Shown piece after piece: positions 29,480-40,500 of a stretch of DNA of 64,000 nt. The number at the start of each line of letters is the position of its first letter. The first letter of the stretch is position 1. Where the stretch lies: assembly GCF_020042665.1 (NCBI RefSeq), contig NZ_CP083376.1:3260001-3324000 (forward strand), given 5' to 3'. The stretch is from Pseudoxanthomonas sp. X-1 (GTDB lineage: Bacteria > Pseudomonadota > Gammaproteobacteria > Xanthomonadales > Xanthomonadaceae). The translations under genes and the position numbers were made by a program. The notes beneath the pieces were generated by a model. The model searched no databases and was not told where the DNA came from. It saw only the letters and a list, made by a program, of their open reading frames with translations.

Positions 29480-31387
29480 TCACTCCTTCGGCGGGCCCTT
29501 GCGGTGCGGCCTGGGCGCCGGCTTGAAGCCGGGCTTGCCGCCTGGGCGCGGCTTGGGCGCGCCGGGCCGGGCGGACGCGGGGCGGTAGCCGCGCGGGGCC
29601 TCGTCGCCGGCGTCCTCGCCGACCTTGTGGATCTTCAGCTGCTGGCCCGACACCCAGACCTTCTTCAGATGGGTCAGGGTCTCGCGCGGCATGCCTTCGG
29701 GCAGATCCAGGATCGAATAGTCATCCTGGATGTCGATGCGGCCGATGTAGCGGCTCTCCAGCCCGGCCTCGTTGGCGATGGCGCCGACGATGTTGGCCGG
29801 CTTGACGCCATGGGCGTGGCCGACCTCGATGCGATAGCGCTCCATGCCGACTTCGGCCTCGCCGGCCGGCGCGCGGCGCGGGCGTTCGGTCGCGACGTCG
29901 TCGAAGGAGGCGCGCGCCGGGCGCTCGGGGCGCGGGCGTTCGCCCGGCTCGAAGCGCGCCGGACGCTCGGGGCGCTCGGGACGCGGGGCACGCTCGTAGC
30001 GTTCGCTGCGTTCCGCACGCGGGGCGCGCTCGGCACGCTCGGCGCGCGGCGTGCGGTCGGCCGAGAGCAGCAGCGGCGTGTCGCCCTGCAGCAGGCGCGC
30101 CAGCGCGGCGGCGATGTCCACCGCCGGCACGTTGTGCTCGCGCTCGTAGGTCTCGATCAGCGCGCGGTACTCGCCCGCCTCGCCGGTGGCCAGGGTGTCG
30201 GTGATGCGCGCCAGGAACCGCGCCACGCGGCGGTCGTTGACCGCCTCGACCGTGGGCAGCTGCATCTCGGTGATCGGCTGGCGCGTGGCGCGCTCGATCG
30301 CGCGCAGCATCGACTTCTCGCGCGGGGTGACGAACAGGATCGCCTCGCCGCTGCGTCCGGCGCGGCCGGTGCGGCCGATGCGGTGGACGTAGCTCTCGGT
30401 GTCGTAGGGAATGTCGTAGTTCAGCACGTGGCTGATGCGCTCCACGTCCAGCCCGCGCGCGGCCACGTCGGTGGCCACCAGGATGTCCAGCTTGCCGTCC
30501 TTGAGCTGGGCGATGGTCTTCTCGCGCTGCGCCTGCTGCATGTCGCCGTTGATGGCCGCGGCGGCCAAGCCGCGGGCCTGCAGCTTCTCGGCCAGTTCCT
30601 CGGTGCCGGCCTTGGTGCGGGCGAAGATGATCATCGCATCGAAGGTCTCGGCCTCCAGGATGCGGGTCAGCGCGTCGAGCTTGTGCAGGCCCGAGACGAA
30701 CCAGTAGCGCTGGCTGATGTTGGCCGAGGTGGTGGTCTTGGACGCAATGGTGACTTCGACCGGATCGTTCAGATAGGTCTGGGCGATGCGGCGGATCTGC
30801 GCCGGCATGGTCGCCGAGAACAACGCCACCTGGCGCGTGGCCGGGGTCTTCTGCAGCACGGTCTCGACGTCGTCGATGAAGCCCATGCGCAGCATCTCGT
30901 CGGCCTCGTCCAGCACCAGCGTGGTCAGGCCGGACAGGTCCAGCGACCCGCGCTCCAGGTGATCGATCACCCGGCCCGGGGTGCCCACCACCACGTGCAC
31001 GCCGCGCTTGAGCGCCTGCAGCTGCGGGTAGTAGCTCTGGCCGCCGTAGATCGGCAGCACATGGAAGCCGGGGATCTTCGCGGCGTACTTGTGGAAGGCC
31101 TCGGCGACCTGGATGGCCAGTTCGCGCGTGGGCGCCAGCACCAGCACCTGCGGCTTGCCGGCGGACGGGTCCAGGTTGGACAGCACCGGCAGGGCGAACG
31201 CCGCGGTCTTGCCGGTCCCGGTCTGCGCGGTGCCCAGCACATCGCGACCGGCCAGCATCGCCGGGATGGTGGCGGCCTGGATGGGCGAAGGCGACTCGTA
31301 GCCGACGGCGACCAGGGCGGCCTGGACCGGCGCGGACAGGCCGAGGGCGGAGAACGGCACCGCGGGTGCGGCGGTTTCGGAAGACAT
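29480..31387 (-). CDS. deaD: ATP-dependent DEAD-box RNA helicase, DeaD/CsdA type
   Basis: This encodes 635 residues. The helicase core (about 10-370) shows the Q motif, AQTGTGKT (motif I), PTRELA, TPGRV, LDEADEML (motif II), SATMP (III) and HRIGRTGRAG (VI). A middle segment (about 440-500) is a low-complexity run rich in Arg, Pro, Glu and Ala. A DbpA-like RNA-binding domain follows (about 505-580, YRIEVGHAHGVKPANIVGAI). The basic tail is rich in Pro, Gly and Lys. The protein probably remodels RNA during ribosome assembly and mRNA decay, particularly in the cold. A repeat element lies just past its stop. Confidence 0.95.
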   Translation of the reverse strand: MSSETAAPAVPFSALGLSAPVQAALVAVGYESPSPIQAATIPAMLAGRDVLGTAQTGTGKTAAFALPVLSNLDPSAGKPQVLVLAPTRELAIQVAEAFHKYAAKIPGFHVLPIYGGQSYYPQLQALKRGVHVVVGTPGRVIDHLERGSLDLSGLTTLVLDEADEMLRMGFIDDVETVLQKTPATRQVALFSATMPAQIRRIAQTYLNDPVEVTIASKTTTSANISQRYWFVSGLHKLDALTRILEAETFDAMIIFARTKAGTEELAEKLQARGLAAAAINGDMQQAQREKTIAQLKDGKLDILVATDVAARGLDVERISHVLNYDIPYDTESYVHRIGRTGRAGRSGEAILFVTPREKSMLRAIERATRQPITEMQLPTVEAVNDRRVARFLARITDTLATGEAGEYRALIETYEREHNVPAVDIAAALARLLQGDTPLLLSADRTPRAERAERAPRAERSERYERAPRPERPERPARFEPGERPRPERPARASFDDVATERPRRAPAGEAEVGMERYRIEVGHAHGVKPANIVGAIANEAGLESRYIGRIDIQDDYSILDLPEGMPRETLTHLKKVWVSGQQLKIHKVGEDAGDEAPRGYRPASARPGAPKPRPGGKPGFKPAPRPHRKGPPKE

Positions 31388-31517
31388 GATGCAGCTCGCT
31401 TGAAGACGCGTAACGGCCGCCTATTGTGCGCCCTGGCGGCCCGACGCGCCTTGAATGCCGCCGCCGCCGCCCCCGGCGCGGCCTATTCCGGTCGATTTCC
31501 CGGCCGCCGGCGGCGCG

Positions 31518-32672
31518 TCAGCGCTGCAGATGCTGCTGCAGCGCGTGCCGGAAGGGCGTCACCGCCGCGACCAGGCGCAGCGCGCCCCCGCGCAGCAGGC
31601 GCGCGGCCGGGCGCTCGTCCGTGTACAGCCGCGCCACCAGCTGGGTGGCCGCGTACAGCGGCCAGGTTGCGCGCCGGTGGGCGCGGGCATAGGCCTGCAA
31701 CGGCGCCAGCGCGCCGGCGTCGTCCTGGCCGTCCAGCGCCTGGGCCAGGCGCCCCACCCCGCCCAGTCCGAAGTTGAAGCCGTGCGCGGTCACCGGGTGC
31801 ATGCCCACGGCCGCGTCGCCGGCCAGGGCGAAGCGGGCGCCGGCCAAGCGCCGGGCATAGGTGGACACCAGCGGATAGACGTGGCGGGTGCTGAACAGGC
31901 GCATCGCGCCCAGGCGGCCCTCGCACAGGCGCGTGACCTCGGCCGAGAACGCGTCCTCGTCCAGGCGCAGCATCGCCGCGGCCCGCTGCGGGGTGAGGGT
32001 CAGCACCAGCGAGGACACATCGCCGGTCAGCGGCAGCAGCGCCAAGGTCGCCCCGTAGGCGAACCACTCCAGCGCCACGCCCTGATCGGCCTGTTCGTGG
32101 GCGACATGGCAGACCAGCATGCTGCGGCCCAGTTCGTGCAGCTCGGCGCCGACCCCCAGCTGCCGGCGCAGCGCCGACAGGCGCCCGTCGGCGGCCACCA
32201 GCAGCTCGGCGTGCAGGGCCAGGCCGTCCTCCAGCGTGGCCTCGACCTGGTCGGGATGGCGGCGCAGGCCAGCCACGCCGGCACTGTCGAGCAGGGTCAC
32301 GCCGGGATGCGCCAGCGCGGCCTCGCACGCCGCCCGCCGCAGGCGGTGGTTGGCCACCAGCCACCCCAGCGGCGCGTCCTGGCCGCGCTCCGCGCCGATA
32401 TCCAGCGCGAACGGCGAGACGCCGTCCTGCACCCGTGCCTGGCGCAGCGGCGAGATCGTCTCCGCGTCCAGCCTCGGCCAGACCGAGAGCGCCTCCAGCA
32501 GCTGTCGCGACGCGTGGGTCAGGGCGATCTCGCGCCCGTCGAAGGCCGGCGCTTCCAGGGCGGCGCGCGGATGGCGGTCGACCACCGCGACGCGGCGCCC
32601 CTGTTCGGCCAGCGCGCGCGCCAGGCACAGCCCGACCGGTCCCGCCCCGCCAATGACCACGTCGAACCGCAT
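31518..32672 (-). CDS. FAD-dependent hydroxylase of the UbiH/UbiM family
   Basis: This encodes 384 residues. The N-terminal FAD-binding motif is VVIGGAGPVGLCLARAL, and the second FAD motif is FALAGDAAVGMHPVTAHGFNFG. Such proteins hydroxylate the aromatic ring in ubiquinone synthesis. The HPVTAHGFN variant, unlike the HPIAGQGLN of UbiH/UbiI/UbiF, points to the UbiM subgroup, but this is from memory and moderate in certainty. The gene is divergent from the ECF sigma gene and 130 bases upstream of the helicase gene on the same strand. Confidence 0.85.
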   Translation of the reverse strand: MRFDVVIGGAGPVGLCLARALAEQGRRVAVVDRHPRAALEAPAFDGREIALTHASRQLLEALSVWPRLDAETISPLRQARVQDGVSPFALDIGAERGQDAPLGWLVANHRLRRAACEAALAHPGVTLLDSAGVAGLRRHPDQVEATLEDGLALHAELLVAADGRLSALRRQLGVGAELHELGRSMLVCHVAHEQADQGVALEWFAYGATLALLPLTGDVSSLVLTLTPQRAAAMLRLDEDAFSAEVTRLCEGRLGAMRLFSTRHVYPLVSTYARRLAGARFALAGDAAVGMHPVTAHGFNFGLGGVGRLAQALDGQDDAGALAPLQAYARAHRRATWPLYAATQLVARLYTDERPAARLLRGGALRLVAAVTPFRHALQQHLQR

Positions 32673-32829
32673 GTCGCACCCGCCAAGATGAGAATGGCTC
32701 GCATCCTAGCGGCGGCCCGCGCGCGCCGCATTGATCTGGCGCAAGGCCGGCTGTGACAACCGTGCCGCCTGGCCGAATCATCCGGGCATCGACGCACAAT
32801 CTCCGGCATCCCCCATGGAAGAGCTCGCA

Positions 32830-33342
32830 ATGCCCTCGGCCCCCGCGCAGGACCACACGACCCAGGCGCGCTTCCAGTCCCTGCTGGAAGCCCATCGCGG
32901 CATCGTGCTCAAGGTCGCGGCCAGCTATGCCTTCCATCCCGAGGACCGGGCCGAGCTGGCGCAGGAGATCGCCGCGCAGCTGTGGCGCGCGTTCGCCCAG
33001 TACGACCCGGCGCGGCCGTTCTCGACCTGGATGTACCGGATCGCGCTGAACGTGGCGATCTCGCAGGTGCGCACGACCGCGCTGCGCCAGCGCCATGCCG
33101 CGCCGCTGGACGAGGACCTGCACGACCTGGCCGACCCGAACGCGGCCGACCCCGAGCGCGACCAGCAGCTGCGCCTGCTGCGCGGCTTCATGGCCCGTCA
33201 GCCACCGCTGGAGCGCGCCCTGCTGGTGCTGTACCTGGAAGACCGCCCCACGCGCGAGATCGCCGAGATCCTGGGCCTGACCCAGACCAATGTCACCACC
33301 AAGATCGCCCGGCTCAAGCAGCGCATCCGCGCCGAACTCTGA
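32830..33342 (+). CDS. ECF-family RNA polymerase sigma factor
   Basis: This encodes 170 residues if translation begins at ATG 32830, where GGAAGAG lies 8 bases upstream; an in-frame ATG at 32815 is the alternative. Region 2 (about 15-80) includes VLKVAASYAFHPEDRAELAQEI and PARPFSTWMYRIALNVAI; region 4 (about 115-168) includes ALLVLYLEDRPTREIAEILGLTQTNVTTKIARLKQRI. It directs polymerase to alternative promoters, with targets unknown. A membrane protein gene follows after 40 bases and may encode its partner. Confidence 0.92.
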   Translation: MPSAPAQDHTTQARFQSLLEAHRGIVLKVAASYAFHPEDRAELAQEIAAQLWRAFAQYDPARPFSTWMYRIALNVAISQVRTTALRQRHAAPLDEDLHDLADPNAADPERDQQLRLLRGFMARQPPLERALLVLYLEDRPTREIAEILGLTQTNVTTKIARLKQRIRAEL

Positions 33343-33382
33343 CCCCTTCCGCTTTCCTCCCTCCCGACCTGGGAATTCCCAC

Positions 33383-34033
33383 ATGGACCACATCATGGAA
33401 CCCGACGAACTCAAGGCCGCCTGGCAGACCCTGGGCCGCCGCATCGAACATTCCGACACGCTGACCCGGCAGCTGCTGCGCGAACGCAGGCTGGACCGGG
33501 TGCGCGGCAACCTGCGCTGGATGTACGCGGGCAAGATCGCGCAGATCCTGTTCGGCGACGCGCTGATCTACTTCGGCATCACCACCGGCCTCAAGCACCT
33601 GGCCACGCCGCACCTGCTGGCCTGCAGCGTGTTCATGCTGGCCTATGGCGTGCTGACCCTGGTGCTGGCCGGGCTGACGCTGAGCCGGATCTCGAACATC
33701 GATTACGCCGCGCCGGTGCTGGACATCCAGCGACGCGCGTTGGGCCTGGTGCGCCTGCAGACCCTGGCCAACCGCTGGCTGGGGCTGCCGTGGTGGTTCC
33801 TGTGGATCGCCATCTTCGCCCTGGAAATGAAGGCGAACCTGGGCGTGGACCTGTTCACCACCGCACCGGCCTTCCTCTGGGCCAGCGCGGCGGTCGGCGC
33901 GGTCGGCCTGGTGGCGAGCCTGGCGTACCTGCGCCGTCGCGACGCCCGCCTGGGCGAGGGGCACGATGCGCCGCGCCGCCTGCGCGACGCCAGGCGCACG
34001 CTGGAGGAACTGCAGGCCTTCGAACGCGAATGA
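33383..34033 (+). CDS. Four-helix membrane protein encoded with the ECF sigma factor
   Basis: This encodes 216 residues. The N-terminal 40 residues are soluble and charged (MEPDELKAAWQTLGRRIEHS). Four hydrophobic segments follow at about 52-72, 82-104, 133-150 and 158-178, and the C-terminus is basic and acidic in turn (RRRDARLGEGHD). The layout would suit a membrane anti-sigma factor, but no zinc-binding HxxxCxxC motif is present, so that role is only inference from position. No named domain was recognised. Confidence 0.8.
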   Translation: MDHIMEPDELKAAWQTLGRRIEHSDTLTRQLLRERRLDRVRGNLRWMYAGKIAQILFGDALIYFGITTGLKHLATPHLLACSVFMLAYGVLTLVLAGLTLSRISNIDYAAPVLDIQRRALGLVRLQTLANRWLGLPWWFLWIAIFALEMKANLGVDLFTTAPAFLWASAAVGAVGLVASLAYLRRRDARLGEGHDAPRRLRDARRTLEELQAFERE

Positions 34034-34059
34034 GCGCCTCGGCCCGCTAGACTGCGCGC

Positions 34060-34284
34060 ATGCAGATCCTCGAATTCGATCTCGACGGCGAATACGTCGA
34101 ACTCCACATCCTGCTCAAGCTGTGCGGCCTGGTCGACAGCGGCGGCATGGGCAAGCAAGTGGTCGCCAGCGGCGTGGTCAGCGTCGATGGCGTGCAGGAA
34201 CTGCGCAAGACCGCCAAGATCCGCGCCGGCCAGGTGGTGCGCGTGGACGATGAGGTCGAGATCCGGGTGATGGATCCGGCCTGA
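34060..34284 (+). CDS. Small S4-domain RNA-binding protein, YbcJ-like
   Basis: This encodes 74 residues that form essentially one S4 domain: EYVELHILLKLCGLVDSGG then ASGVVSVDGVQELRKTAKIRAGQVV. E. coli YbcJ and relatives have this length and sequence character and are thought to bind RNA, possibly ribosomal. The start follows the membrane protein stop by 26 bases. It is convergent with the small 74-residue gene at 34302. Confidence 0.92.
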   Translation: MQILEFDLDGEYVELHILLKLCGLVDSGGMGKQVVASGVVSVDGVQELRKTAKIRAGQVVRVDDEVEIRVMDPA

Positions 34285-34301
34285 GCCCAGCGGCGCGGCG
34301 C

Positions 34302-34526
34302 TCAGGCCTGTCTTTCGCTCCCGGGACCGTGGCGCGCGAGGATGACGCGGATGCGGCTCCGCGCGTGCTCCACATCCTCGGGCGCGGCCTGGGACACGAT
34401 GTCCGCGCACAGCGCATCGAACTGCTTGCGGAAGATGCGCGGCTCGCGCAGGTGCGTGACCCATTCGGCCACGTCGCGTTCCAGCCGATCCAGCGCGGCG
34501 TCCAGCGCCTGGCGTGTCAGGGTCAT
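34302..34526 (-). CDS. Small 74-residue protein translationally coupled to the glucan synthase
   Basis: The ATG (34526-34524) overlaps the TGA of the large glucan synthase gene as ATGA, and a GGGAGG ribosome site lies 7 bases upstream inside that gene, which argues strongly for translation. The protein looks all-helical and soluble: LTRQALDAALDRLERDVAEWVTHL, then REPRIFRKQFDALCADIVSQ, with one Cys. I do not recognise a family. Linkage suggests a role with cyclic glucan synthesis, but this is inference only. Confidence 0.75.
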   Translation of the reverse strand: MTLTRQALDAALDRLERDVAEWVTHLREPRIFRKQFDALCADIVSQAAPEDVEHARSRIRVILARHGPGSERQA

Positions 34527-37500
34527 GGCGAACCTCCCGGCAGATCGATCTGCACCTGGTGGACCGCGCCATCGTCGTGCAGCGACAGACGGTTGTCCGG
34601 CTGGCGCACGCCGTCCACCGAGAGCGACGGTGCGACCACCTCCCCGTAACGCACCGTGATGGCGTAGGTGGCCTGGCCGGCCGCGTACTGCAGGCTGAAG
34701 GTCTTCCAGCCGGCCGGCACGCGCGGCTCCAGCAGCAGCGTGTCGCCCTGGCGCTTGAGGCCCAGCAGCGATTCGAGCAGCAGCCGGTACATCCAGCCCG
34801 CCGAGCCGGTGTACCAGGTCCAGCCGCCGCTGCCGGCGTGGTCGCCCACGGCATAGACATCGGCCGCCATGACATAGGGTTCGACCCGGTAGCGCGCCAC
34901 GCCCTGCGCGTCGCGCGCGTGGTGGATGGGATTGATCATCTCCAGCAACTGCCAGGCGCGTTCGACCAGGCCCAGTTCGGCGAAGGCCATCACCGTCCAC
35001 ACCGCGGCGTGGGTGTACTGGCCGCCGTTCTCGCGCACGCCGGGCACATAGCCGCGGATGTAGCCCGGATCGGGACCGTGACGGTCGAACGGCGGATCCA
35101 GCAGCTGGATGAGCCCCGCCTCGGGCTTGACCAGATGCGCGTCCAGCGCGGCCATCGCCTGCTGCACGCGTTGGGCCTGGCCGGCGCCGGACAGCACCGC
35201 CCAGCTCTGCGAGATCGAATCGATCCGGCATTCCTGCGCCTGCGCCGAGCCCAGTGGCGTGCCGTCGTCGAACCACGCGCGCCGGTACCAGCCGCCGTCC
35301 CAGGCGTGCTCCTCGATGCGCGCGGCCAGCGTATCGGCCTGCGCCTGGCACCAGTCCGCGAACGCGGTCTCCCCGCGCCGCCGCGCCACCGGGACGAAGG
35401 CCTTGAGCACGTGGATCAGGAAGAAGCCCAGCCACACGCTCTCGCCGCGCCCGTGCTCGCCGACCTTGTTCATGCCGTCGTTCCAGTCGCCGGTGCCCAT
35501 CAGCGGCAGGCCGCGCTCGCCGAGCAGGCGACAGCCGCGGCGCAGCGCCAGCACGCAGTGCTCGTACAGGCTGGCATCGCCGGCCGAGACCACCGGCAGG
35601 TCGTAGTAGGACTCCTCGTCATCGTTGACCGGGCGGCCCTCGACGAAGCGCGCGCGCGCCTCCAGCACGCCCCAGTCCTGGGTGACGTCCAGATAGCGGC
35701 AGGTCGCCAGCGGCAGCCACAGGTAGTCGTCCGAGCAGCGCGTGCGCACGCCGCGCCCGGTCGGCGGATGCCACCAGTGCATGGCATCGCCCTGCGGGAA
35801 CTGCTGCGCGGCGGCGCGCAGCAGGTGCTCGCGCGCGACCTGCGGCAGGGCGTGGACCATGGCCATGCAGTCCTGCAGCTGGTCGCGGAAGCCCCAGGCG
35901 CCGCCGGACTGGTAGAAGCCGCTGCGGCCGAAGTAGCGGCTGGCGATCACCTGATAGAGCAGCCAGCCGTTGGCCAGCAGGTCGAAGGCCGGGTCGGGCG
36001 TCTTCACCCGGATGCCGCCCAGCACGCCGCGCCAGTGGATGCGCACGCGGTCCAGCGCATCGTGCGCCGCACCGGCGCCGCGGGTGCGCCGCGCCAGTTC
36101 GAGCGCGGCGCCGACATCGGCCGCCATGCCCAGCCGGAAGGTGGTCTCGAAGCTGCTGCCGGCCTCCAGCGCGATCGGCACCTGCAGCGCGGCGCAGGCG
36201 TCCAGCGCGGGGCCGAAGCGGCCCGACAGCCCCTCGCGGCGCAGCCCCGCCGGCGCGGCCAGGCTGCCGTTGCGGCCGAGGAACTCGAGCCGGTCGGCGG
36301 TGAACTGGCGCAGCAGCGTGCCGTCCTCGGGATTGACCCCGGCATCGACGTCGAAGAACGCGCAGCGCCCCTCGAAATCGCCGTTGAACGGATTGCGCGC
36401 GGTGAGCACGCCGCTGGCCAGGTCCACGTCGGTGATCAGATGCATCTGCGAGCGGCTGCGCAGGTCGGCCAGCACCCATTCGACATAACCGGTGGCGCTG
36501 AGCCGGCGCGCGCGATCGGACAGGTTGCGCAGCCTGAGCACGCTGTACTTCACCGCCAGTTCGGCGTCCACGTACAGCCACAGCTCGCTGTGGATGCCGT
36601 CCTCGACATGCTCGAACACGCTGTAGCCGAAGCCATGGCGCACCCGGTACGCGCCGCTGCCCGGGCACGGCAGCGGCGTCGGCGACCACAGATGGCCGCT
36701 GTCCTCGTCGCGCAGGTAGAACGCCTCGCCGCTGCTGTCGCACACCGGGTCGTTGTCCCAGGGCGTGAGGCGGTATTCGTGCGCGTTCTCGCCCCAGCTG
36801 TAGCCGGCGCCGGATTCGGTCACCACCGCGCCCAGCACCGGGTTGGCCAGCAGGTTGCTCCACGGAGCCGGCGTCGGCCGGCCGGGCGCCACGGTGATCA
36901 CGTACTCGCGGCCATCGGCGCTGAAACCGCCGGTGCCGTTGTCGAACTGCAGCGGCCCGCCCTGCAGCGGCTCGAACGGCCAGGGATCCTCGTCGGCCGG
37001 ATCGGTCTGCAGCGCGGGCGGCAGCCCGGCGACCGCGTCCTCACCGGCCCGCCAGGCGGCCGGCCGCGGCGGCGGCGCCGGCAGCGGTGCGGGCGGCTCG
37101 CGCTCCAGCACCGGCAGCCGGTCGACCTGTTCGGCCAGTGTGCCGGCGCGGTCGGTCAGCACTACGCGCGCCACCGACAGCAGCAGCACGCGGTCCTCCT
37201 GGCCCAGCTGCTGCGCGGCGCGCACGAAGATGCCGCCGCGCCGCTCCAGGACCTCGGCGCGCTGGTCGCGCGCCAGCAGCGCCAGGATCTGCTCCTGCAG
37301 CTGCTGGCGATAGCCGGCCTGGCTCTCGTTCCAGATCACCAGGTCGGTCTCCAGGCCCTTCAGGCGCCAGTACTGGTGCGCCTGCACGACCTGTTCGACC
37401 AGCGGCAGGTGGTCCACGTCGGAGACCTGCAGCAGCACGATGGGCAGGTCGCCGGAGATCGCCTGCGACCACAGCGCCGGCTGGGCGCGACGGTTCTGGC

Positions 37501-40500
37501 GCAGGGTGTCGGCATCGGCGCGCAGCACCGGGTCCGGCTGCAGCACCAGCGCGGCCAGGCGCTCGTAGACCTGCACATCGGCCTCGTGCGCGTTGATCTG
37601 GCGGTGCACGACCTGGCTGTGGGTCCAGGCCAGATCGAACACGCGGTCGGCCAGGCGCCGGTCGCGGTACTTCTCGATCAGCGCATCGCAGGCGCTCTCG
37701 TCCTCGCCCACGCCGGTGACCAGGTCGAGCAGGGCCTGCTGACCGGGCTGCAGCGTGATGCGCACGCGGATGGCGACGATCGGGTCGAGCACCGAGCCTT
37801 CGCTGTTGTCCAGCGCCAGGCGTTCCATCGCCAGCGGCCGCGCCGCGCTGCGCCCGCGGCCGATGAAGCGGGCGCGGTCGGTCTCGTAGGAGATCTGTTC
37901 GATATCGCAGTCGTGCGCGGCCACCAGATGCAGCAGTTGCGGCGGCCGCTCGCCGGCCTCGCGCGCGCGGCGCCGGCAGACGATGGCCTGCTTGGCGGCC
38001 AGGATGCGGGTCTGCACGAACAGGTTGCCGAACGCCGGGTGCGCCTCGTCCGCGCGCGGCGCCTGCAGCACGACCTCGGCATAGGTCGTCACCTCGACCG
38101 TGCGCGGATGGCGCGCGCGGTTCTTCAGGCGCAGGCGCCGCAGTTCGATGTCGTCCTCGGCCGACACCGCGATCTCCAGGTGGCTGTCGATGCCGCGATG
38201 GCGCACGCGGAACTCGGCCTTGGCCTGGGAGAAGATCGCCTCGAAGTGCTGGGTGCGCACGCAGGTGGGCTGGTAGGCCGCCGACCAGTACTCGCCCGAT
38301 TCGGCATCGCGCAGATAGCAGAAGCTGCCGTAGGCATCGCGCGTGGGGTCCTCGCGCCAGCGCGTGAGCGCGGTGCCTTCCAGGCGCGCATAGCCGCCGC
38401 CGGCGACGGTGAGCATGGCGTGGTAGCGCCCGTTGGACAGCAGCTGCACCTCCGGGCGCGGGCCGTCGGGATCGCGCAGGATGCGCAGCTGCGGCCCGGC
38501 CGCGGCCGCGGCGCCGTCGGCGGGGCCGGGCGTTTCGGATTCGTGCGCCGGCACCACGCCGGCGACGGGCATGCGCTCCTGCAGCAGCAGCAGCGCCGCG
38601 CGCAGGGCCGGATCGGCGGCGAAGCGCTTCTGCATCGGCTGCTCGACGAGCAGGTAGTCCAGCGACAGCAGTGCCATGCCCTGGTGGTGGGCCATGTACG
38701 AGCGGATCACCACGTGGCGCTCGCCGCGCGGCAGGCGCTCGGCGGTGTAGTCCACCGCCTCGTACATGCCGAACGCGCCGGAGAACCCCTGCGCCGCCAT
38801 CGTCCGCAGGTTCTCCAGGGCCGCGGGCGGATCGACCATCAGCGCCATCACCGTGGCGTAGGGCGCGATCACCGCGTCCTGCGCCAGGCCGCGCTTGAGC
38901 CCCAGCCCCGGCACGCCGAAGGCGCGGTACTGGTAGTTCATGTTCACGTCCACGGCGTTGTAGCCGGACTCGGACACGCCCCACGGGATCTGGCGCGCCT
39001 GGCCGTACTCGATCTGCGCCTGGATCACGCCGCGCGCGGTCTGGTCGAGCAGCGAGCCGGGATAGCTGGGCATCACCAGCTGCGGCATCAGGTACTCGAA
39101 CATCGAGCCGCTCCAGGACACCAGCACCGGCTCGCCGCCGCCCTCGGTCAGCAGCCGGCCGAGCGCGAACCAGCTCTCCTGCGGCAGCTGGCCCTGGGCG
39201 ATGGCCACGAAGCAGCCCAGCCGCGCCTCGGAGGCCAGCAGGTCGTAGAAGCCGGCGTCCAGGCGGCTCTCGTCGACGTTGTAGCCGATCGACAGCATCC
39301 GCTGCGCCGGGTCGTAGAGGAAGCGGTAGTCCTGCTCGGCGTGCCGGGCCGCCAGTTCGGCCAGCGCTTCCAGCGCCTCCAGCTGGCGCGCCGCGAGGCC
39401 GCCGGGCTCGGCGTCGGCGAGTGAGCGCAGCGTGGCCTGCGCGCCGTCTTCGCCGGTCGGCGTGGTGCTCGCCTGTTCCAGCATCGCCAGCGCGGACTGG
39501 CAGGCCTCCAGCAGCCGCGCCGGCCAGTCGATGGGCGCATGCGGCAACGCGGCCTGCGTGGCCGCCGCATCCAGCGCCTGCGCGCGCTCGAGCAGCGTGC
39601 GCGTCAGCGCCAGCCGTTGCGGCGCAGGCAGTGCCGCATCCGCGCACAGCGGCTGCAGCGCGTCGGCGACGGCCCGCAGCGGGGCGGCCAGTGCCTCGCC
39701 CAGGCCGGCGCGCCGGGCGTCGTCTTCCAGCACGCCCAGGGTGTCGGCCAGGCCGTCGAAGGTCTTGGGCGCCAGCAGCGGCGCGTCGGCCAGCTGCAGC
39801 AGGCCCTGGCGCAGGGTCAGCAGGTGGCCGGTGAGGTTGCCGCTGTCCACGGTGGAGACATAGCGCGGCGCCAGCGGGCGCAGCGTGTCGGTCGCATACC
39901 AGTTGTACAGGTGGCCGCGGTGGCGTTCGAGCCGGCCCAGCGTGTCCAGCGTGCCGCGCACGCGCGCCAGCACGCCGGGTAGCTGCAGGTAGCCCAGGTC
40001 CCAGGCCGACAGGTTGGCCAGCAGCGACAGGCCGATGTTGGTCGGCGAGGTGCGCCTGGCCAGCACCTGCGCCGGATGTTCCTGCAGGTTGTCCGGCGGC
40101 AGCCAGTGTTCCTGCGGACCGACCCAGGTCTCGAAGAACGCCCAGGTACGCCGCGCCAGCTGGCCGAGGAAGCGACGCTGTTCGTCGCCCAGATGGGTCG
40201 AGGCCGGCGGCGGGCGCCGGCTCAGCCAGCCCATCAGCCAGGGCGAGGCCGCCCACAACGCAAGGCATGGCACGGCCGCCGGCAGCGCCCCTGGCTGCAG
40301 CAGGGCCACGGCGACCAGCACGACCGCGGCGAATGCCGTGACCGGCCACATCAGCGCCACTTCCGGCATCTCGCCGCGCACGCTGCGCTCGACATCGCGC
40401 GAGACGTTCCACTGCAGCAGGTGCCGGCGCGAAACGGCCAGCCGCCACAGCGTGCGCACGATCGCCAGCGCGTTGCTGCCGGCCTGGTGCGGCAGGCAGG

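Noticed and set aside
34514-39424. A 1,636-codon open frame antisense to the glucan synthase gene
   Set aside because: It lies wholly opposite a clearly conserved GT84-GH94 gene. High GC removes stop codons in the mirror frame, and the predicted peptide is His/Arg/Gln-rich with no domain.
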